Source: an uncultured Opitutaceae bacterium
GTDB taxonomy: Bacteria > Verrucomicrobiota > Verrucomicrobiia > Opitutales > Opitutaceae
Direction of reading: 5' to 3'
Length of the DNA stretch: 10,957 bases
Assembly: GCA_937128785.1 (NCBI GenBank)
Contig: CAKZMS010000272.1
Coordinates: 1-10,957, forward strand
The position numbers were made by a program, and so were the translations under genes. Below, piece by piece: positions 6,913-10,957 of this stretch. Within the stretch, counting starts at the first letter, position 1. Every line of letters starts with the position of its first letter. The notes under the pieces are model-generated. The model searched no databases. It was not told where the DNA came from and worked only from the letters and a program-made list of their open reading frames with translations.

Positions 6913-8433
6913 ATGCCTACCGAATTACTTCAACAAGCCGCTGCTGACAACCAATGGGCTGCCATTGGTCCCGAACTCATGGTCGGGTGTTTGGCGCTGT
7001 TCCTCCTCATTCTTGAAATCGTGCTGCCCAAGTCGCGCCACGAAATCATCCCTTCGATCGCCGTCGTGGGCCTCCTCGGCATCATCACGGGTTTTGTGAT
7101 CAACTACCACTCGGCGTTTGTCGGGCAAACGACCTTCAACGGCCTGCTGCGTCACACCGGCACCGGTCAGTTCCTGCGATTGTTTTTCCTGTTGGCGGCG
7201 ACAGGCGTGAGCGTGCTCGGCATGGTGGCACTGAAGCGGCAGAAGATGCCGAAGATCGAGTTTTTCGCCATCACCTTGGTGGTGAGTGGAGCCATGATGC
7301 TGTTGGCTCAGGCCAACCACTTCGTGATGCTTTTCGTGGCCCTCGAAACCATCACGGTCGGCTTCTACATTTTGGTGAGTTACACGCGTACCAATCCGCT
7401 CTCCTTGGAGGCGGGACTGAAGTATCTCATCATGGGTGCTCTCAGTTCGGGCATCCTGCTCTTTGGCATCGCGCTGCTTTATGGAGCCGGGGGTAGTCCG
7501 GCGCTGACCGCGTCGAGCATGGACTCGATGAACTTCGATGCGCTGCGGGTTTTCCTTTACGCCAACCCGGACAATGTCGTCGCGGCGGTCGGCATCGTGT
7601 TGGTGCTCTCCGGCGTGGCTTTCAAGGTCGGTGCGGTTCCGTTTCAGATTTGGATTCCAGACGTCTATCAAGGCGCACCTACTCCGGTTTCGGCATTCCT
7701 CGCCATCGCCTCCAAGGCCGCCGGCTTCGCGATCTTGCTTACCTTGGTCACGGTCTTTGATGGCTATCAATCGTTGGTCATTGGCGTGCTGTCGGTCATG
7801 GCAGTTGCCACGATCCTTTTCGGCAATCTGGCTGCGCTGACCCAACACAATGTGAAGCGTCTGATCGGCCTGTCCGGGGTATCCCACGCGGGCTATCTGC
7901 TCATCGGAGTGATTGCGGCGATCCATGTGCCCTTCGCGGTCGGGGCGATCTGCTTTTACCTGTTCGCTTACCTACTGGCTTCGTTGGCCGTCTTCGGCGT
8001 GATGACTCACGTTTCGGGTGACGACGATGCGGATCAGGACTTGGACCACTATACCGACTTGGCCAAGACGCATCCCTTCCTCGGCACCGTGCTGGGCGTG
8101 GGCTTGGGGTCACTGGCGGGGATTCCTCCGCTGGCCGGGTTTATGGGCAAGCTGCTCGTCTTCCTGGCCGCCTTTGAAGCCGGGCTCTACGCGCTGTTGG
8201 GTGTCGCGATCGTGGGGGTCGTCATCTCGATCTATTATTACTTTGGCTGGATCAAAGCCGCCTTCTTCCCGCAATGGCGTCCGCCGGTGTTTGAAGGTGA
8301 TGATCCGATTCCGGAACCCCCGCGGCAGGTCGTCAGTACGCCCGCTGGCATCCTCTTGGCTACTGCTGCCTTAGCCTCAGTATTCCTGGGTTTTTACCAA
8401 GGTCCCTTGGGGGCGTGGCTGGGCTTGAGCTAA
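6913..8433 (+). CDS. nuoN: NADH-quinone oxidoreductase subunit N (ND2 homologue)
   Basis: This is the proximal antiporter-like proton channel of complex I, next to NuoK. It has 506 residues and about 14 hydrophobic segments. The charged channel residues of the family are in place: E145 in 'FVALETITVGFYIL', K238 in 'VAFKVGAVPFQIWIPDVYQG', K268 in 'AIASKAAGFAIL', and K413 in 'PPLAGFMGKLLVFLAAF'. They correspond to E133, K217, K247 and K395 of E. coli NuoN. The motif 'IPDVYQGAPTPVSAFLA' is diagnostic of NuoN. The ATG at 6913 follows nuoM by 11 bases and has no Shine-Dalgarno site. It is the last gene of the operon, with a strong terminator about 30 bases after the TAA stop. Confidence 0.97.
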   Translation: MPTELLQQAAADNQWAAIGPELMVGCLALFLLILEIVLPKSRHEIIPSIAVVGLLGIITGFVINYHSAFVGQTTFNGLLRHTGTGQFLRLFFLLAATGVSVLGMVALKRQKMPKIEFFAITLVVSGAMMLLAQANHFVMLFVALETITVGFYILVSYTRTNPLSLEAGLKYLIMGALSSGILLFGIALLYGAGGSPALTASSMDSMNFDALRVFLYANPDNVVAAVGIVLVLSGVAFKVGAVPFQIWIPDVYQGAPTPVSAFLAIASKAAGFAILLTLVTVFDGYQSLVIGVLSVMAVATILFGNLAALTQHNVKRLIGLSGVSHAGYLLIGVIAAIHVPFAVGAICFYLFAYLLASLAVFGVMTHVSGDDDADQDLDHYTDLAKTHPFLGTVLGVGLGSLAGIPPLAGFMGKLLVFLAAFEAGLYALLGVAIVGVVISIYYYFGWIKAAFFPQWRPPVFEGDDPIPEPPRQVVSTPAGILLATAALASVFLGFYQGPLGAWLGLS

Positions 8434-8462
8434 GTTTGCCAGGACCCGCTTAACGTTCGATC

Positions 8463-8489
8463 AACCCGCCGGCTCACGGCGGGTTTTTT
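8463..8489 (+). terminator. Rho-independent terminator of the nuo operon
   Basis: A perfect 9-base-pair stem, AACCCGCCG (8463-8471) with CGGCGGGTT (8477-8485), encloses a 5-base loop GCTCA and runs into six T residues (8484-8489). It lies 29 bases after the nuoN stop and separates the complex I operon from the GH10 gene. The stem is GC-rich and is the clearest regulatory signal in the window. Confidence 0.92.
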
Positions 8490-8498
8490 GCGGTCTAG

Positions 8499-8557
8499 TC
8501 TATAGAGTGAACATTGCGGTCAATTGCGCCCCCCTCGGGCCATTTGTCTCAATGTTC
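8499..8557. promoter_or_regulatory. Possible regulatory region upstream of the GH10 gene
   Basis: The 82 bases between the terminator and the GH10 start must hold the promoter or leader if the gene is transcribed on its own. They contain a short palindrome, TCTATAGA (8499-8506), and an inverted pair, GAACATTG (8509-8516) with CAATGTTC (8550-8557), separated by 33 bases. These could form an operator or a leader hairpin. I could not assign convincing -35 and -10 boxes. The short match lengths mean chance is a real alternative. Confidence 0.25.
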
Positions 8558-8571
8558 TCTGCTCATCAGCC

Positions 8572-10957
8572 ATGCCTCATTTGCAAACCCCAGCCTATTC
8601 TCAAATCCTCCGACGTTTTGCTGCCGGATGGGTCATGCTGACCTCGCTGTACCTCAGCGCTCAGGTGCCGGATGGCGGCACGGAAATGATTGCCCAAACC
8701 GAACCGAGCTCCGCGGGTTACTACACGGGTAATGGGCCCGTGACATCCCGCACCATTGTCGATGTGACCGGTCAGGAATTCAGCCAAGCCACCCAGATCG
8801 CGACGCTCAATCCCACCGGCCAATTCTACTCCAGTGCGGTGTCGTTTACGTCCGATCGGGCGGTGGCGAATGGTGACGTGGTTTTACTGCGATTCTTCGC
8901 GCGGATGATCGAGACGACCGACGAGTCGGGCACGGCGACGATGGAAGTCTACGTCGAAGGCCCCGCGCCGGATTACACGAAGTCCGCCCAGTATCGGGTG
9001 AATGTAGCGGGAGCCTGGCAGGAGTTCTACGTTCCGTTCACGGTCGATGGCGACTACGCGGTTGGCCAGCTGGGATTCAAGTTTGGTTTCGGCGCGACGG
9101 GTCGCCCGCAGGTCATCGAGTTCGGTGGCGTTGAAGCCTGGTGGTATGGCACCTCCCAGACATTGGACGACATGCCCCGCACCAGTTTCGAATACGCTGG
9201 CCGCGCGTTGGATGCAGCTTGGCGGGCGGAAGCGGATGCCCGTATCGAGCAGTATCGGAAGGGGGACTATCAGGTGCGGGTGATCGACGAGTCAGGGGAT
9301 CCATTGCCCGGAGAAAGCGTGCGGGTGCGCCTGCGCAAGCATGCCTTTGAATTTGGCACGGCCATGGTGGCTTCGCGCTTGATGGACAACAGCTCGTCTG
9401 CGGCCGGCATCTATCGCTCAAAGATTCTGGAGCTCTTTAACTCGGGCACCCTGGAGAACGACACCAAGTGGCCACCGTGGATCGGGGAGTGGGGCAGCAG
9501 CTTCAACCAGCCCCAGACCCTTGCGGCGCTGGATTGGGCGCAGCAGCAGGGGCTCGCCATGCGCGGTCACGTGTTGGTTTGGCCGTCCGAGCGCAACATG
9601 CCGCAGCAATTTCGGTCGGCCCTGGCGGCCACGGATCCGGGCATCCCGCAGGTTATCCTCGACCATATCGAGGACGTCCTTACCGCGACCGCAGGTAAGT
9701 TTGTCGATTGGGATGTGATGAACGAGCCGTTCGACAATTTTGACGTCATGCAGAAATACGGTAACGAGCGCATGATCGACTGGTTCAACAAAGCCCGCGA
9801 ACACGCGCCGACGGCCGGACTGTTCGTCAATGACTACGGGATCCTCTCAGGTGGGGGACTGAACACCGAGAAGCAGGACGCCTACATTGAGACCTTGAAT
9901 TTCATCAAGAACGGGGGTGGACCGGTCACCGGGATCGGATTTCAGGGGCACTTCTCGGGCACGCCGACGGGTATTACCAAGGTCTGGGAAGTGTTGGAGA
10001 AGTTTGCCACGGCGTTCCCTGACCTCGATTTCCGCGTCACGGAGTTCGACATCACGGGCGAAGACCCGGAACTAAAGGCTGATTACTTGCGCGATTTCTA
10101 TACGATCGCTTTCAGCCATCCGCAAATGCTGGGCATTCAGCTTTGGGGTTTCTGGGAAGAGGCTCATTGGCGTCCGGAATCGGCGCTTTATGCTTCGGAT
10201 TGGACCGAGCGTGAAATCGGCCGGGCCTATCGCGAACTCATCACCGAGACGTGGCAGACCAACGTGGTCGGAGTCACCGATCCCAATGGATACGTAGCCG
10301 GTCGCGGTTTTGCGGGTGAATACGTCGTCGAAGATCTCTCCGGTCGCCTGCTGGGCACTTTCTCGTTACCGGCGCAGGGAATCGGCTCGGTGACGGTATT
10401 GATGGGCGAGGTGAGGGGAGGCCGTCTCGCCAACCTTTCCACCCGCGGAGCCGTCGGCACCGGTGCCAACATCATGGTGGCGGGGTTTGTGATCGAAGGC
10501 AGCACGCCCAAGGACTTGGTGATTCGCGCCGTGGGCCCGAAGCTTGCCGAATATGGCGTAGCGGGTGAATTGCCGGACCCCCAGATCGCGTTGTTTCGTT
10601 CGGGCGAGGAGGTGCCGGTGATGCAGGTGGACGGATGGGACGCATCCTTGAGCCCGGTCTTCAGTGAACTGGGCGCATTTTCCCTGGACGGAGACAGCGC
10701 TTCGGCGGCGAGTCGCGTGCAACTTCAACCCGGTCCCTACACGGTGCACGTCGCCGGGGTGGATGATGCTACGGGCGTGGCGCTGGTAGAGGTCTACGAT
10801 GCGGCTACGGCGGCACCGGTGCAGATGATCAATCTGTCCACCCGCGGCGCGGTAGGCACCGGGTCGGATGCCATGTTTGCGGGATTCGTTATCACGGGTG
10901 ATTCCAACCAGCGCGTGCTCATTCGCGGGGTGGGGCCGACTCTGACTAACTTTGGTG
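8572..10957 (+). CDS. Secreted GH10 family endo-beta-1,4-xylanase-like protein (3' end outside window)
   Basis: This is a glycoside hydrolase predicted to cleave internal bonds of xylan or a related polysaccharide outside the cytoplasm. The frame is open for 795 codons to the window edge. Layout: signal peptide (R14-R15, hydrophobic 16-30, likely cut after A30); beta-rich carbohydrate-binding-like domain (about 50-193); a linking segment, 'WRAEADARIEQYRKGD' (217-232), typical of plant and planctomycete/verrucomicrobial GH10 proteins; GH10 barrel (about 255-561); a short beta region (to about 611); then 133-residue repeats from 621. Active-site motifs: NDTKW (296-300), RGHVLVW (331-337), 'WDVMNEP' with acid/base E385, NDY (420-422), FQGHF (457-461), 'RVTEFDI' with nucleophile E491, and 'LWGFWEEAHW' (524-533). 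The usual WHSQ is WPSE here. The start is ATG 8572 (TCAGCCATG), without a Shine-Dalgarno site. Substrate beyond family level cannot be told. Confidence 0.92.
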   Translation, partial: MPHLQTPAYSQILRRFAAGWVMLTSLYLSAQVPDGGTEMIAQTEPSSAGYYTGNGPVTSRTIVDVTGQEFSQATQIATLNPTGQFYSSAVSFTSDRAVANGDVVLLRFFARMIETTDESGTATMEVYVEGPAPDYTKSAQYRVNVAGAWQEFYVPFTVDGDYAVGQLGFKFGFGATGRPQVIEFGGVEAWWYGTSQTLDDMPRTSFEYAGRALDAAWRAEADARIEQYRKGDYQVRVIDESGDPLPGESVRVRLRKHAFEFGTAMVASRLMDNSSSAAGIYRSKILELFNSGTLENDTKWPPWIGEWGSSFNQPQTLAALDWAQQQGLAMRGHVLVWPSERNMPQQFRSALAATDPGIPQVILDHIEDVLTATAGKFVDWDVMNEPFDNFDVMQKYGNERMIDWFNKAREHAPTAGLFVNDYGILSGGGLNTEKQDAYIETLNFIKNGGGPVTGIGFQGHFSGTPTGITKVWEVLEKFATAFPDLDFRVTEFDITGEDPELKADYLRDFYTIAFSHPQMLGIQLWGFWEEAHWRPESALYASDWTEREIGRAYRELITETWQTNVVGVTDPNGYVAGRGFAGEYVVEDLSGRLLGTFSLPAQGIGSVTVLMGEVRGGRLANLSTRGAVGTGANIMVAGFVIEGSTPKDLVIRAVGPKLAEYGVAGELPDPQIALFRSGEEVPVMQVDGWDASLSPVFSELGAFSLDGDSASAASRVQLQPGPYTVHVAGVDDATGVALVEVYDAATAAPVQMINLSTRGAVGTGSDAMFAGFVITGDSNQRVLIRGVGPTLTNFG
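10432..10957 (+). repeat. Tandem 133-residue protein repeats in the C-terminus of the GH10 protein
   Basis: The motif NLSTRGAVGTG occurs at residue 621 (base 10432) and again at residue 754 (base 10831), giving a period of 133 residues (399 bases). After each copy comes a matching run: 'AGFVIEGSTPKDLVIRAVGP' in copy 1 and 'AGFVITGDSNQRVLIRGVGP' in copy 2. Copy 1 is complete, ending with 'TGVALVEVYDAATAAPVQMI'; copy 2 is cut by the window edge after about 42 residues. The two DNA copies differ at many silent positions, so the duplication is not recent. I recognise the repeat from large secreted verrucomicrobial proteins, where it is often C-terminal. Its function is not known to me; binding or cell-surface display is a guess. 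Confidence 0.8.

Noticed and set aside
6925..7926. A 333-codon minus-strand open frame opposite nuoN
   Set aside because: Same His/Arg/Asp-rich shadow composition, no motif, and full overlap with a confident gene.
8514..8732. A 72-codon plus-strand frame at the start of the GH10 gene
   Set aside because: It overlaps the GH10 signal peptide and N-terminal domain in another frame and has no features of its own; the GH10 frame is open for at least 795 codons.

Overview
This window holds the distal half of a respiratory complex I (NADH:quinone oxidoreductase) operon, followed by a separate gene for a secreted GH10 xylanase-type enzyme that runs off the right edge. The likely source is a member of the Verrucomicrobiota, probably Opitutaceae. 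Three things point that way: the C-terminal repeat with the NLSTRGAVGTG signature, which I know from many large secreted verrucomicrobial proteins; the GH10 protein with its characteristic N-terminal beta-rich region; and GC-rich genes that mostly lack Shine-Dalgarno sites. This placement is an inference from family recognition, since no marker gene such as rRNA is present.

Layout, all on the plus strand: nuoG (3' end only, 1-670), nuoH (682-1824), repeat element A (1833-1930), nuoI (1941-2483), repeat element B (2489-2625), nuoJ (2636-3154), nuoK (3154-3459), nuoL (3465-5378), nuoM (5378-6901), nuoN (6913-8433), a strong intrinsic terminator (8463-8489), a short leader region, then the GH10 gene (8572 to beyond 10957). 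The order G-H-I-J-K-L-M-N is the classical bacterial one. nuoA-F are presumably upstream, outside the window.

The operon products form one machine. NuoG (peripheral arm) and NuoI (two 4Fe-4S clusters) pass electrons toward the quinone site, which NuoH helps to build at the membrane. NuoJ and NuoK link that site to the three antiporter-like proton channels NuoN, NuoM and NuoL. Genes are tightly packed, with 1-base TAATG overlaps at J/K and L/M and gaps of 5-11 bases elsewhere. The exceptions are the two gaps on either side of nuoI. Each of these is almost exactly filled by an inverted repeat whose arms are built from imperfect 7-base units.

The GH10 gene is an independent unit after the terminator, with no functional link to respiration that I can see. 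It encodes a signal peptide, a beta-rich carbohydrate-binding-like domain, a GH10 catalytic domain with both catalytic glutamates, and at least one complete copy plus part of a second copy of a 133-residue repeat.

Most of the window is ordinary core metabolism. The points worth a second look are the two heptad inverted repeats flanking nuoI, and a NuoM that appears to lack the conserved TM7 lysine of the proton channel. I found no defence system, mobile element with a transposase, CRISPR array or RNA gene.
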